Below, piece by piece: positions 45,931 through 56,070 of a stretch of DNA of 64,000 nucleotides; positions within the stretch are counted from its first letter, which is position 1, and every line of letters begins with the position of its first letter. The stretch is taken from assembly GCF_016307205.1 (NCBI RefSeq), contig NZ_JAEIJD010000005.1:124001-188000 (forward strand), written 5' to 3'. The stretch is from Pontibaca salina (GTDB taxonomy: Bacteria > Pseudomonadota > Alphaproteobacteria > Rhodobacterales > Rhodobacteraceae). The position numbers and the translations under genes were made by a program. A model generated the notes under the pieces. It ran no database searches. It saw only the letters and a list, made by a program, of their open reading frames with translations, and had not been told where the DNA came from.

Positions 45931-48354
45931 TCAGAACGGAATGTCGTCGCTGGAGCACACAAAACGTGCCACGACCTTTTTAGGTCCAGCTTTTTCAAAC
46001 GCGATCTCCAGCTTATCGCCCTCGATCACGGTCACGGCCCCGTAGCCAAACTTCTGGTGGAACACCCGCTGGCCAATGGTAAAGCTGGATTCGGCTTTCA
46101 TATCGATCACCGTATTGCGGCCTTGGCTGGGCTGCGACAGCCCGCGCTGTTGGCTGCGCGCCTGCAGCCGTCGCCAGCCCGGTGAATTATACCCATCCGC
46201 TTGCGCGGCGCGATCAGCCAAGTCCGATTCGGGTACCGGTGCCGCTGCTCCATAGCCGCCACCATAAAGCCCCGGCGGCGTCAGAACATCGACATGGCCC
46301 TCGGGCAACTCGTCAATGAATCGTGACGGTAGCGCCGATTGCCACTGGCCGAAGATGCGCCGGTTGGCCGCGAAGGATATGGTGCAGAGCGCTTCGGCGC
46401 GGGTGATGCCAACATAGGCAAGACGGCGCTCCTCCTCCAACCCACTGTCACCGCTTTCATCCATGGTGCGTTGACTTGGAAACAGGCCGTCTTCCCATCC
46501 CGGCAGGAACACGGCGGGGAACTCCAGCCCCTTGGCGGCGTGCAGGGTCATGATACTGACCTGCTGCTCGGCATTACCCTGATCGTTATCCATGACCAAA
46601 CTGACATGTTCCAGGAAGCCCTGCAGGTTCTCGAACCCCTCCAGCGCCTTGACCAATTCCTTGAGATTCTCCAGCCGACCCGGCGCATCGGGCGACTTAT
46701 CGTTCTGCCACATCGCGGTATAGCCGGATTCGTCCAAGATTATCTGGGCCAGCTCCAGATGATTCACTGTAGAATGCTCCGCATCCGTGCGGGGCACCGC
46801 CGATTCTTCGTCGATCACATCATCGTCGCCCAGCGGCGCATATTGCATCGCGTCGAGTGCCATCTTGCGCCAGCGCGCGATATCGCCAATCAATTGGCGC
46901 AGCGCTCCGCCGCCCCTGCCCTTGATGTGCCCTTCCTCAATTGCAATGCGCGCGCCTTCGAGCAGTGGAACGCCATTGGCGCGGGCAGTGGTCTGGATGG
47001 TCTGCTGCGCCTTGTCGCCCAGCCCACGCCGGGGAGTGTTAACGATTCGCTCGAAGGCCAGATCGTCTTCGGGGCTGGTGATGATGCGGAAATAGGCCAT
47101 CGCATCGCGAATCTCCAACCGCTCATAAAAACGCGGGCCGCCAATCACACGATAAGGCAGACCAATGGTCAGAAACCGATCCTCGAATGCGCGCATCTGA
47201 TGGCTCGCCCGCACCAGGATAGATATTTCATCAAGATCAAATCCGCGCATCCCGCGCGTGCCACGCTGCATCGATTCGATTTCCTCACCGATCCAGCGCG
47301 CCTCCTCCTCGCCGTCCCAATGGCCGATCAGGCGGAGCTTCTCGCCCTCTGTGGCGTCAGTCCAAAGCGTCTTGCCCAAACGCCCCTCGTTCCCGGCGAT
47401 AACGGCACTGGCCGCAGCCAGAATATGCGGCGTGCTGCGATAATTCTGCTCGAGCCGCACCACATGCGCGCCAGGAAAATCCTTTTCAAAGCGCAAGATA
47501 TTGCCCACTTCGGCCCCGCGCCAGCCATAGATCGACTGATCATCGTCACCAACACAGCAGATATTCTTGTGTCCGCCCGCAAGCAGGCGCAGCCACAAAT
47601 ATTGGGCGACGTTGGTATCCTGATACTCGTCCACCAGAATATAGCGAAACCAGCGCTGATATTGCGCCAGCACGTCTTCGTGAGTCTGGAAGATCGTGAC
47701 CACGTGCAGTAGCAGATCGCCGAAATCCACCGCGTTCAACTCTCGCAATCGAGTCTGATACTGGGTGTAAAGCGCGACGCCCTTGTCATTATAGGCACCC
47801 GCATCGGCAGCTGGCACCCTGCCGGGGGTCAAGGCGCGGTTTTTCCAACTGTCGATGACCCCCGCCAGATGCCGCGCCGGCCAGCGCTTGTCGTCAATCC
47901 CCGCCGCCTGCACCAATTGTTTCAGCAGGCGCAGCTGATCATCGGTGTCGAGAATCGTGAAGTTCGATTTCAGCCCGACCAGTTCGGCATGTCGGCGCAG
48001 CAGCTTGACGCAGATCGCGTGGAACGTCCCCAGCCACGGCATGCCCTCGGCGCTGCGGCCCAGCATCTGGGCCACGCGGTCTTTCATCTCGCGCGCGGCC
48101 TTGTTGGTAAAGGTCACCGACAAAATCTCGTTCGGGCGGGCTCGGCCCGTGTGCTGTAAATGTGCGATTCGGGCCGTCAAGGCTCGGGTCTTTCCGGTGC
48201 CCGCCCCCGCCAGCATCAAAACCGGTCCGTCCAGCGTTTCCACCGCAGCGCGCTGCGCCGCGTTCAGCCCATCCAGATAGGGTTGCGGGCGGGCGGCCAT
48301 GGCACGCATCGAAAGCGGGATGGCTTGTGCGGGTGGATCATCGAAACTGCTCAT
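45931..48354 (-). CDS. uvrD: UvrD/PcrA-type ATP-dependent DNA helicase
   Basis: A superfamily 1A 3'-5' helicase for repair and replication restart. From ATG 48354 it has 807 residues. Motifs seen are LNAAQRAAVETLDGPVLMLA (Q motif), GAGTGKTRAL (Walker A), LVDEYQDTNVAQY (Walker B), GDDDQSIYGWRGAEVGNIL, LEQNYRSTPHIL, TLHAAKGLEFPAVFLPGWED and the C-terminal YVGITRAEALC. The C-terminal tail (about 740-807) has the Tudor-like region of UvrD/PcrA with VFHQKFGYGAVTVIEGDKLE. The TTG at 48363 is a weaker alternative start. It is convergent with the hairpin RNA array and divergent from pyc. Confidence 0.95.
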   Translation of the reverse strand: MSSFDDPPAQAIPLSMRAMAARPQPYLDGLNAAQRAAVETLDGPVLMLAGAGTGKTRALTARIAHLQHTGRARPNEILSVTFTNKAAREMKDRVAQMLGRSAEGMPWLGTFHAICVKLLRRHAELVGLKSNFTILDTDDQLRLLKQLVQAAGIDDKRWPARHLAGVIDSWKNRALTPGRVPAADAGAYNDKGVALYTQYQTRLRELNAVDFGDLLLHVVTIFQTHEDVLAQYQRWFRYILVDEYQDTNVAQYLWLRLLAGGHKNICCVGDDDQSIYGWRGAEVGNILRFEKDFPGAHVVRLEQNYRSTPHILAAASAVIAGNEGRLGKTLWTDATEGEKLRLIGHWDGEEEARWIGEEIESMQRGTRGMRGFDLDEISILVRASHQMRAFEDRFLTIGLPYRVIGGPRFYERLEIRDAMAYFRIITSPEDDLAFERIVNTPRRGLGDKAQQTIQTTARANGVPLLEGARIAIEEGHIKGRGGGALRQLIGDIARWRKMALDAMQYAPLGDDDVIDEESAVPRTDAEHSTVNHLELAQIILDESGYTAMWQNDKSPDAPGRLENLKELVKALEGFENLQGFLEHVSLVMDNDQGNAEQQVSIMTLHAAKGLEFPAVFLPGWEDGLFPSQRTMDESGDSGLEEERRLAYVGITRAEALCTISFAANRRIFGQWQSALPSRFIDELPEGHVDVLTPPGLYGGGYGAAAPVPESDLADRAAQADGYNSPGWRRLQARSQQRGLSQPSQGRNTVIDMKAESSFTIGQRVFHQKFGYGAVTVIEGDKLEIAFEKAGPKKVVARFVCSSDDIPF

Positions 48355-48485
48355 GCAACCCAACCTAACCTGCAGAGGCGCGAAGTTAAAGATATGTTCG
48401 AGCTATGTTCCGCGCCCTGCACACGCAGATTGACGCAATGCACCGACTGCCCACCGCCTGCGGCCTCTGTGCATTCTTCTTGCCT

Positions 48486-48520
48486 AAAATATCCTCGCCG
48501 AAGGCGAAAAAGACTATTTT
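48486..48520 (+). other. Hairpin in the uvrD-pyc interval
   Basis: AAAATA (48486-48491) can pair with TATTTT (48515-48520) around a tight TCGCC-GAA-GGCGA stem (48495-48507). It lies about 100 bases before the pyc start. It may be part of the pyc leader or a small dispersed element; nothing shows which. Confidence 0.3.
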
Positions 48521-48617
48521 GGACCCAAGATTGTGGCAAAAACAACGCTGCAAAGCGGCAGATGATTTACCCAATCGCTTAAACAGCTTAGAACCTGCCC
48601 AAACCCAAGGAGGTCTC

Positions 48618-51600
48618 ATGTCTGATTTTACCAAGATCTTGATCGCTAACCGTGGCGAGATAGCCATTCGCGTCATGCGTGCTGCTAACGAAATGGGCAA
48701 GCGCACCGTGGCTGTCTATGCCGAAGAGGACAAGTTAGGCCTGCACCGTTTCAAGGCGGATGAGGCCTATCGCATCGGTGAAGGGATGGGGCCGGTCGCG
48801 GCTTATCTGTCGATCCCCGAAATCATCCGCGTGGCCAAGGCCAGCGGCGCCGATGCAATCCATCCCGGCTATGGCCTCCTGTCGGAAAACCCCGATTTCG
48901 TCGATGCCTGTGCACAGAACGGCATCACCTTTATCGGGCCCAAGGCCGACACCATGCGCGCGCTTGGCGACAAGGCCAGCGCGCGGCGCGTGGCAATCGA
49001 GGCCGGTGTGCCGGTCATTCCCGCGACCGAGGTCTTGGGCGATGACATGGCGGCGATCCGCGCCGAAGCCGCCGAAATCGGCTATCCGTTGATGCTCAAG
49101 GCGTCCTGGGGCGGCGGTGGGCGCGGCATGCGCCCAATCCAGGACGAATCCGAACTGGAGGAAAAGATCCGCGAGGGCCGGCGCGAGGCCGAAGCCGCCT
49201 TTGGCAATGGCGAGGGTTATCTGGAAAAGATGATCACCCGTGCGCGCCATGTCGAGGTGCAGATCCTTGGGGACCGGCAAGGCAATATCTATCACCTCTA
49301 CGAGCGCGACTGCTCGGTGCAGCGGCGCAACCAAAAGGTCGTCGAGCGCGCCCCTGCGCCCTATTTGTCGGAAGCGCAGCGCGCCGAGATCTGCGAGCTG
49401 GGCCGCAAGATCTGCGCCCATGTCGGCTATGAATGCGCTGGAACGGTCGAATTCCTGATGGATATGGACACCGGCACGTTCCATTTTATCGAAGTGAACC
49501 CACGTGTGCAGGTCGAACATACCGTCACCGAAGAGGTGACCGGCATCGATATCGTGCGCGCGCAGATCCTGATCGCAGAAGGCAAATCACTGGCCGAGGC
49601 CACCGGCAAGGCCGCGCAAGAGGATATCACCCTCACCGGCCACGCATTGCAGACACGAATCACCACCGAAGATCCGCAGAACAACTTTATCCCCGATTAC
49701 GGCCGCATCACCGCCTATCGCAGCGCCACCGGCATGGGGATCCGTTTGGATGGCGGCACTGCCTATGCGGGCGGTGTGATCACGCGCTATTATGATTCGC
49801 TGCTGACCAAGATCACCGCGAGGGCGCCGACGCCGGAAATGGCGATTGCAAGGATGGATCGCGCCCTGCGCGAGTTCCGGATTCGCGGCGTCTCGACCAA
49901 TATCGCCTTTGTCGAAAACTTGCTGAAACATCCGACGTTCCTAAGCAACGAATATACCACCAAGTTCATCGACGAGACGCCCGAACTGTTCCAGTTTTCC
50001 AAGCGGCGCGACCGGGGCACCAAGGTTCTGTCCTATATCGCCGACATCACCGTGAACGGCCATCCCGAGACCAAGAACCGCCCGCGTCCGCCGGCGGATC
50101 TCAAGGACCCGCGCCCGCCTGCCCTGCGCGGCGACCCGATGATGGGCACCCGCAACCTGCTGGAGCAAGAGGGGCCGCAAGCCGTGGCCGACTGGATGGC
50201 GGCGCAACAGCAGGTGCTGATCACCGACACCACCATGCGCGACGCCCACCAATCGCTGCTGGCGACACGGATGCGCAGCATCGACATGATCCGCGTGGCT
50301 CCGGCCTATGCGGCGAATCTACCGGGGCTGTTCTCCGTCGAGTGCTGGGGTGGTGCCACCTTCGATGTTGCCTATCGCTTCCTGCAAGAATGCCCCTGGC
50401 AGCGCCTGCGCGATCTGCGCCAGGCGATGCCCAACATGTTGACGCAGATGTTGCTGCGCGGATCAAACGGCGTGGGCTACACCAACTATCCCGACAATGT
50501 GGTGCAGGAATTCGTCCGTCAAGCCGCCACCAGCGGGGTTGACCTGTTCCGCGTTTTCGACAGCCTGAACTGGGTCGAGAACATGCGCGTGTCGATGGAT
50601 GCGGTGCTTGAGCAGAACAAGATCTGCGAAGGGTCGATCTGCTATACCGGTGATGTCCTTGATCCGGACCGGGCAAAATACGACCTGAAATATTATGTCG
50701 AAACCGCCAAGCAATTGCGTGACGCCGGGGCGCATATCCTAGGCCTCAAGGACATGTCCGGAGTGCTGAAACCGGGTGGTGCACGCGTTCTGATCCGCGC
50801 ATTGAAGGAAGAGATCGGTCTGCCGATCCATTTGCACACCCATGACAGCGCCGGCGTTGGCGTTGCCACGATTCTGGCCGCTGCCGAGGCGGGGGTGGAT
50901 GCGGTCGATTGCGCAATGGATGCGCTGTCGGGCAATACCAGCCAGCCCACCATCGGCTCGGTCGTCGAAGCGCTGCGCCATACGGATCGCTCAACTGGCT
51001 TGGATATCACCGCGATTCGCGAAATCTCAGACTATTGGGAGACTGTGCGCGCTCAGTACTCGGCGTTCGAAACCGGCCTTCAGGCTCCCTCTTCAGAGGT
51101 TTACTTGCATGAGATGCCGGGCGGGCAATTCACCAACCTCAAGGCGCAAGCGCGCAGTCTTGGCCTTGAGGATCGTTGGCCCGAGATCGCGCGTACTTAC
51201 GCCGATGTGAACCAGATGTTCGGCGATATCATCAAAGTCACCCCAAGCTCCAAGGTGGTCGGCGATATGGCTCTGATGATGGTCAGCCAAGGCCTGACCC
51301 GCGCACAGGTCGAGGATCCGGGTGTCGAGGTCTCCTTCCCCGATTCGGTGATCAACATGTTGCGCGGCAATCTCGGTCAGCCACCCGGCGGGTTCCCCTC
51401 TGCCATCGTGAAGAAAGTGCTCAATGACCAACAGCCCGATACGGAACGGCCCGGAAAGCATCTCGAACCGGTTGATCTGGAAGCAGCCCGTGCCGAGGTC
51501 GAGGCCGAACTCGAAGGGAAGACTGTCGATGACGAGGATCTGAACGGGTACTTAATGTATCCCAAGATGTTCCTGGATTACATGGGGCTTCACCGTCAAT

Positions 51601-52064
51601 ACGGGCCGGTGCGGACCTTGCCCACCCGCACGTTCTTTTACGGCATGGAACCGGGCGAAGAAATCTCGGCCGAGATCGACCCCGGCAAGACCCTAGAAAT
51701 CCGGATGCAGACCGTCGGGGAAACCGACGATAACGGCGAGGTCCGGGTGTTTTTCGAACTGAACGGCCAGCCCCGCGTGATTCGCGTTGCCGACCGGCTG
51801 GTCAAAGCAACGGCCAAAGCCCACCCCAAGGCCGAGCCGGACAACTCCGCCCATGTCGGTGCCCCGATGCCCGGTGCGGTCGCGACCGTGGCAGTGGCAG
51901 CGGGCCAGAAGGTCAACCATGGCCAATTGTTGCTGACAATCGAGGCGATGAAGATGGAAACCGCCATCCATGCCGAACGGGCGGGAACCGTGAAGCAAGT
52001 CCATGTCAGCCCCGGTAGCCAGATCGACGCCAAGGACCTGCTGATCGAGTTCGAGACCGAGTGA
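48618..52064 (+). CDS. pyc: Pyruvate carboxylase
   Basis: Pyruvate carboxylase makes oxaloacetate from pyruvate, an anaplerotic reaction. The 1148-residue single-chain protein has a biotin carboxylase domain (about 1-455: ILIANRGEIAIRVMRAANEM, SWGGGGRGMRPI, FIEVNPRVQVEHTVTEEVTG). The carboxyltransferase domain (about 520-1000) has TDTTMRDAHQSLLATRMR, with HLHTHDSAG metal ligands. The biotin carrier domain carries EAMKM with the biotin lysine at 1112. AAGGAGG four bases before ATG 48618 sets the start; the longer frame to 48405 has no support. It is alone on its transcript, with a hairpin after the stop. Confidence 0.97.
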   Translation: MSDFTKILIANRGEIAIRVMRAANEMGKRTVAVYAEEDKLGLHRFKADEAYRIGEGMGPVAAYLSIPEIIRVAKASGADAIHPGYGLLSENPDFVDACAQNGITFIGPKADTMRALGDKASARRVAIEAGVPVIPATEVLGDDMAAIRAEAAEIGYPLMLKASWGGGGRGMRPIQDESELEEKIREGRREAEAAFGNGEGYLEKMITRARHVEVQILGDRQGNIYHLYERDCSVQRRNQKVVERAPAPYLSEAQRAEICELGRKICAHVGYECAGTVEFLMDMDTGTFHFIEVNPRVQVEHTVTEEVTGIDIVRAQILIAEGKSLAEATGKAAQEDITLTGHALQTRITTEDPQNNFIPDYGRITAYRSATGMGIRLDGGTAYAGGVITRYYDSLLTKITARAPTPEMAIARMDRALREFRIRGVSTNIAFVENLLKHPTFLSNEYTTKFIDETPELFQFSKRRDRGTKVLSYIADITVNGHPETKNRPRPPADLKDPRPPALRGDPMMGTRNLLEQEGPQAVADWMAAQQQVLITDTTMRDAHQSLLATRMRSIDMIRVAPAYAANLPGLFSVECWGGATFDVAYRFLQECPWQRLRDLRQAMPNMLTQMLLRGSNGVGYTNYPDNVVQEFVRQAATSGVDLFRVFDSLNWVENMRVSMDAVLEQNKICEGSICYTGDVLDPDRAKYDLKYYVETAKQLRDAGAHILGLKDMSGVLKPGGARVLIRALKEEIGLPIHLHTHDSAGVGVATILAAAEAGVDAVDCAMDALSGNTSQPTIGSVVEALRHTDRSTGLDITAIREISDYWETVRAQYSAFETGLQAPSSEVYLHEMPGGQFTNLKAQARSLGLEDRWPEIARTYADVNQMFGDIIKVTPSSKVVGDMALMMVSQGLTRAQVEDPGVEVSFPDSVINMLRGNLGQPPGGFPSAIVKKVLNDQQPDTERPGKHLEPVDLEAARAEVEAELEGKTVDDEDLNGYLMYPKMFLDYMGLHRQYGPVRTLPTRTFFYGMEPGEEISAEIDPGKTLEIRMQTVGETDDNGEVRVFFELNGQPRVIRVADRLVKATAKAHPKAEPDNSAHVGAPMPGAVATVAVAAGQKVNHGQLLLTIEAMKMETAIHAERAGTVKQVHVSPGSQIDAKDLLIEFETE

Positions 52065-52071
52065 AATCGCT

Positions 52072-52093
52072 CCGGCGCGGCCCGCCGCGCCGG
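52072..52093 (+). terminator. Hairpin after pyc, probable terminator
   Basis: CCGGCGCGGC (52072-52081) and GCCGCGCCGG (52084-52093) form a perfect ten-base inverted repeat eight bases after the pyc stop, followed by ATTTGCC. The T-tract is short, so termination may be partly factor dependent. Confidence 0.55.
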
Positions 52094-52186
52094 ATTTGCC
52101 TAGGAAAAACATAAGTTTCACGAATATCGTAATTTTCCACTTGCAGCCCACGGCAGTTGTTTGTATCTCACAACTCACCCAAGGAA

Positions 52187-52261
52187 GCGGGCGTAGCTCA
52201 GGGGTAGAGCATTACCTTGCCAAGGTAAGGGTCGTGAGTTCGAATCTCATCGCCCGCTCCA
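52187..52261 (+). tRNA. tRNA-Gly (anticodon GCC)
   Basis: A complete cloverleaf. The acceptor arm is GCGGGCG (52187-52193) with CGCCCGC (52251-52257), the D arm GCTCAGGGGTAGAGC, the anticodon stem TTACC/GGTAA around TTGCCAA (anticodon GCC), and the T arm GTGAG-TTCGAAT-CTCAT. The discriminator is T and CCA is encoded at 52259-52261. It is followed by a terminator. Confidence 0.97.
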
Positions 52262-52288
52262 AATTAACCGCCAAAGCGGTATGATACG

Positions 52289-52310
52289 GGACCGCTTCGG
52301 CGGTCCTTTT
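52289..52310 (+). terminator. Rho-independent terminator after tRNA-Gly
   Basis: GGACCGC (52289-52295), TTCG loop, GCGGTCC (52300-52306), then TTTT (52307-52310). A seven-pair stem capped by a stable TTCG loop and followed by a T-run. Confidence 0.88.
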
Positions 52311-52640
52311 CATTTGTATCATATGATTGATGCGACGCGATTGTGTTTGTCAGTCGCACCGACGATTCTGGTCACCTCTGCGATTCGATACGGGCTTGCC
52401 GCCTCAGGACTCGGTCCGATTCGACGACCTTGGCACAAGTGCATATTGCCTTGAATTGCATTCACCCGGCACCTCGAATGCATTTGCTGCGCAAACGCTG
52501 CCTCACGTCACCGCGTGGACAACTGAAACCAAGTCAACCCAACACGCTATCAGGTGACAAAAACAGCAACGAAAGGTTCGCGAGGGTAATGCACTGCCTT
52601 CCCGCCGATAATCTGGCGGCGCAGGTTTCACGCTGGGGAA
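52311..52640. other. 330 bases with no recognised feature
   Basis: This stretch between the tRNA terminator and the 3' end of the acyl-CoA ligase shows open frames on the plus strand that run on antisense into the ligase gene and have no ribosome site. I see no promoter, repeat or conserved RNA here. Confidence 0.4.
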
Positions 52641-54257
52641 TCAATCTTTCAAGATGTCGGCATATTCTTCGCGCAACTGGCGTTTCAGCACCTTGCCGGT
52701 GGCGGTGCGCGGCAGTTCATCACGGAATACCACTTTGTCGGGCACCTGCCATGCAGCGATTTTGCCATCGAAGAAAGTCAGCAACTCTTCAGGTGTCGGC
52801 GCGGCCCCCTCGGCGACAATCGCGATGAGGATTGGGCGTTCGTCCCATCTGTCATGATTGACGCCGACCACTGCCGCATCGGACAAGCCTGGATGACCGA
52901 TCGCGATGTTTTCCAGCATTACCGAACTGATCCATTCCCCACCGGATTTGATGATATCCTTGGCGCGGTCTTTGACCGTCATGTACCCGTCTTCGTTCAG
53001 CGTGGCGACATCACCCGTGTTGAACCAGCCATCCTGCAGCGCATCATCATCGGCGCGGAAATAGCTGTCCATCACCCAGAGGCCCCGCGCCAACAAATTG
53101 CCCACCGCCTTACCGTCATGGGGCTGATCATAGCCATGCTCGTCCACTATCTTGAGTTCGACCCCATAGGGCGGTCGTCCCTGACTTTCGCGCAGGCGGT
53201 GCTGTTCCCCGAGCGGCAGATCGCCATATTTGGCCAGCGGGTGATTGGTCGAGCCCAGCGGGCTGGTTTCGGTCATGCCCCAGGCGTGGATGGTATCGAC
53301 CCCGAACTCCTCGCGGAACTGGGTAATCACCGATGGCGGGCAGGCCGAGCCGCCCACAACCGTGCGCTCCAAGGTCGTCAGCCGACTGCCGGACTTTTCC
53401 GCATGGGCCAACAATCCCAGCCAAATCGTGGGCACCCCCAGTGCAATTGTCACCCCGTGATCGTCTATTAGGTCTACCAACGCCGCGCCGCTCAGATCCG
53501 GTCCTGGCAACACCATACTGCTGCCCGCCATCGCAGCCGCATAGGGCACACCCCACGCATTGACGTGGAACATCGGCACCACCGGCATCACCACGTCGCG
53601 TGCGCTCAGCGCCAACGAATCCGCGCTGATCGCGCTGAACGAATGCAGCACCGTCGAACGATGCGAATACAGCACACCCTTTGGGTTGCCTGTGGTGCCC
53701 GAAGTGTAACACAGGCTGGAAGCAGTGTTTTCATCGAATTGCGGCCACTCAAAGCCGGTTTCGCCGGTTTCCAAAAACTCGTCGTAGAATTTCAGGCCCG
53801 GAAACTGGCTCGCGGCCTCTTCGTCGCGCGGACCCATCAAGATTACATGATCCAGCCGGGGCAGATGCTCGCTTAACTTTATAATGATCGGCAGGAAGGT
53901 CGCGTCGATAAATAGAACCTTATCATCGGCGTGGTTGATGATATAGACGAGCTGGTCGGGGAACAACCGCGGGTTGATGGTGTGGCAAACGAACCCAGCC
54001 CCCGAGACCCCGAAATAGATTTCCAGATGGCGGCGATTGTTCCAGGCGATGGTGGCGCAGCGGTCCTGCGGATCCAACCCCAGCCTCATCAGTGCCGCCC
54101 CCAATTGGCGAGCATTCTCGGACACTTGCGCCCATGTCGTGTGCGCAACGTCACCCGTGGTTTCGACCGACACGATATCGGTGTCATGATGATAGATCGC
54201 GGCGTGCTGGACCAGTGACGAGATCAGCAATGGTTTGTTCATCATCCGACCCAGCAT
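52641..54257 (-). CDS. Acyl-CoA ligase, AMP-binding family (DmdB-like or medium/long-chain)
   Basis: The enzyme activates a carboxylic acid to its CoA thioester through an acyl-adenylate. The 538-residue protein has the P-loop [16 protein letters not shown] (about 184-199), [13 protein letters not shown] (about 326), the aspartate in [17 protein letters not shown] and the catalytic lysine motif [14 protein letters not shown] six bases before ATG 54257 fixes the start; the open frame to 54380 is not supported. The start [20 protein letters not shown] and the overall pattern recall DmdB, the methylmercaptopropionate-CoA ligase of marine roseobacters, but also general fatty acyl ligases. Substrate cannot be settled by eye. 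Confidence 0.88.
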   Translation of the reverse strand: MLGRMMNKPLLISSLVQHAAIYHHDTDIVSVETTGDVAHTTWAQVSENARQLGAALMRLGLDPQDRCATIAWNNRRHLEIYFGVSGAGFVCHTINPRLFPDQLVYIINHADDKVLFIDATFLPIIIKLSEHLPRLDHVILMGPRDEEAASQFPGLKFYDEFLETGETGFEWPQFDENTASSLCYTSGTTGNPKGVLYSHRSTVLHSFSAISADSLALSARDVVMPVVPMFHVNAWGVPYAAAMAGSSMVLPGPDLSGAALVDLIDDHGVTIALGVPTIWLGLLAHAEKSGSRLTTLERTVVGGSACPPSVITQFREEFGVDTIHAWGMTETSPLGSTNHPLAKYGDLPLGEQHRLRESQGRPPYGVELKIVDEHGYDQPHDGKAVGNLLARGLWVMDSYFRADDDALQDGWFNTGDVATLNEDGYMTVKDRAKDIIKSGGEWISSVMLENIAIGHPGLSDAAVVGVNHDRWDERPILIAIVAEGAAPTPEELLTFFDGKIAAWQVPDKVVFRDELPRTATGKVLKRQLREEYADILKD

Positions 54258-54451
54258 GGCGGGCTCCTTGTTCGGGTGCTTGGCATCCGCTGACGGCAGG
54301 TCAAGGCGACCACGCGAGGTTGCAAAACTGCTCCGGTCGCCAGATTGCTCGCGGCTGCACAGCGCCGATGTAGTGTTCACCTATTGGGTAGACTGACGTT
54401 ATTTTATTTCTGTGACAATCGTCGGCTGCAAGAAATTACCGATGCCGAGGG

Positions 54452-56068
54452 TCACCCGCCATGACGATGCACGAACTGTACAAGTGCCGCTGTAGATCCG
54501 TCAGCTGTGGCGGGGTCTTCCCTACCCTCGATCACCGGCTGCAAAGCCTTTGCCAATCTCTTGCCCAGCTCCACCCCCCATTGATCGAACGAGTTGATAC
54601 CCAGAATCACACCCTCAACAAACACACGATGTTCGTACAGCGCGATGATCTGCCCCAGAACAAATGGTGTCAGTTGTGGATAGGCCACCGTAACCGATGG
54701 CCGATTCCCGGGAAACACGCGGTGGCGGGCCTGACGCTCAAGATCGTCACCCGTCAGCCCTGTCTCCCGCAATAATGCGCGTGCTTCGTCAAGTGACCGC
54801 CCCCGCATCAGTGCCGCGGATTGTGCCAGGCAGTTTGCCACCAACAGATGGTGATGATGTGCCAAAGCCACATCATGCCCTTGCGCGGCGAGCAGAAACT
54901 CGCATGGCACCACCGCGGTTCCCTGATGGATCAACTGATAAAAGGCGTGTTGACCATTGGTCCCCGATTCGCCCCAGACCACTGGGCCAGAAGCCAGGGT
55001 CAGTGGCCGTCCCCCCATCGTCACCGACTTGCCGTTACTTTCCATTTCCAACTGCTGAAGATAGGCGGGCAGACGTCCGAGTCGCTGATCATAGGGGAGT
55101 ACTGCACGCGTACCATGGCCGCAGATTTGGTGGTGCCACAGACCAACCAGCGCCAGAAGCGCCGGCAGGTTCTGCGCCCAGGGCGCCGCGCGGAAATGCC
55201 GGTCCATTGCCTGCCCACCGCGCAGAAATGCCGCAAACGCATCCGGCCCGATGGCGAGCATGACGCTCAGCCCGACCGGCCCCCAGACCGAATAGCGCCC
55301 GCCAACCCAGTTGGCGAACCCGAATACGTGCTCAGGCTCAATACCAAAGGCGGCGGTACGCTCCGGGGCGGTGGACACGGCGGCGAATTGGCGGGCGACA
55401 TCGCCGCCTCCCTGCTCGGTCCAAGCTAGCGCGGTGCGCGCATTGGTCATGGTCTCGATGGTGGTAAAGGATTTCGACGAGACAATGAACAATGTGCGGC
55501 GCGGATCCAGATCTCGCAGGGTATCAGCGATGTCGGCCCCATCCACATTCGAGACGAAATGACAGCGCGGCCCGTCATGATAAGGGCTGAGCGCGCGTAC
55601 CGCCATACGCGGCCCCAGATCCGAACCACCGATCCCGATATTGACGATATCGCGAAACTCCCCGCCAGGCCCTGACAACACGCCGCTGCGCACGGCATCG
55701 CTAAAACGGCGCATGCGACCCAGCGTGTCGAGCACCTTGGGCATGACATCAGCCCCATCGACCAAGACCGGCCCGCCATCGATGTTACGCAGCGCGGTAT
55801 GCAGGGCCGGGCGCCCTTCGGTTTCATTGACTGGTGCCCCCCTGAACATCGCCTCGCGTCGGCCCGCCAGATCAGATTGGTCACATAGCGCGATCAGCGC
55901 GGCACGGGTTGTCTGGTCAATATTGGTCTTCGAGTAGTCAAGGCGCATATCCTCGAACACGGCGCTGAAATCAGTCGCCCGCTCCCGATCCTCGTCAAAC
56001 AGATCGGTGATGCGGCGCTGCGCAGTTGCCGCATGTAATGCGCGCAGATCGTCCCATTTGCTATTCAA
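54452..56068 (-). CDS. pgi: Glucose-6-phosphate isomerase
   Basis: Pgi interconverts glucose 6-phosphate and fructose 6-phosphate. The 538-residue protein has ATDFSAVFEDMRLDYSKTNI, GIGGSDLGPRMAVRAL (phosphate site), SNVDGADIADTLRDLDPRRT, SKSFTTIETMTNA and GRYSVWGPVGLSVMLAIG, with SFDQWGVELGKRLAKAL near the C-terminus. The start is TTG at 56068 (N-S-K-W-D-D-L), with GGCGG upstream; an in-frame TTG at 56083 would overlap pgl. It follows pgl by two bases and ends the zwf-pgl-pgi operon. Confidence 0.95.
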   Translation of the reverse strand: MNSKWDDLRALHAATAQRRITDLFDEDRERATDFSAVFEDMRLDYSKTNIDQTTRAALIALCDQSDLAGRREAMFRGAPVNETEGRPALHTALRNIDGGPVLVDGADVMPKVLDTLGRMRRFSDAVRSGVLSGPGGEFRDIVNIGIGGSDLGPRMAVRALSPYHDGPRCHFVSNVDGADIADTLRDLDPRRTLFIVSSKSFTTIETMTNARTALAWTEQGGGDVARQFAAVSTAPERTAAFGIEPEHVFGFANWVGGRYSVWGPVGLSVMLAIGPDAFAAFLRGGQAMDRHFRAAPWAQNLPALLALVGLWHHQICGHGTRAVLPYDQRLGRLPAYLQQLEMESNGKSVTMGGRPLTLASGPVVWGESGTNGQHAFYQLIHQGTAVVPCEFLLAAQGHDVALAHHHHLLVANCLAQSAALMRGRSLDEARALLRETGLTGDDLERQARHRVFPGNRPSVTVAYPQLTPFVLGQIIALYEHRVFVEGVILGINSFDQWGVELGKRLAKALQPVIEGREDPATADGSTAALVQFVHRHGG

Positions 56069-56070
56069 CG

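Noticed and set aside
46339-47712. 457-codon plus-strand ORF antisense to the UvrD-type helicase
   Set aside because: Mirror frame of a high-GC gene; no ribosome site or conserved motif, and the helicase on the other strand is unmistakable.
52343-52828. 161-codon plus-strand ORF after tRNA-Gly
   Set aside because: Overlaps the acyl-CoA ligase antisense and has no start signal or family pattern.
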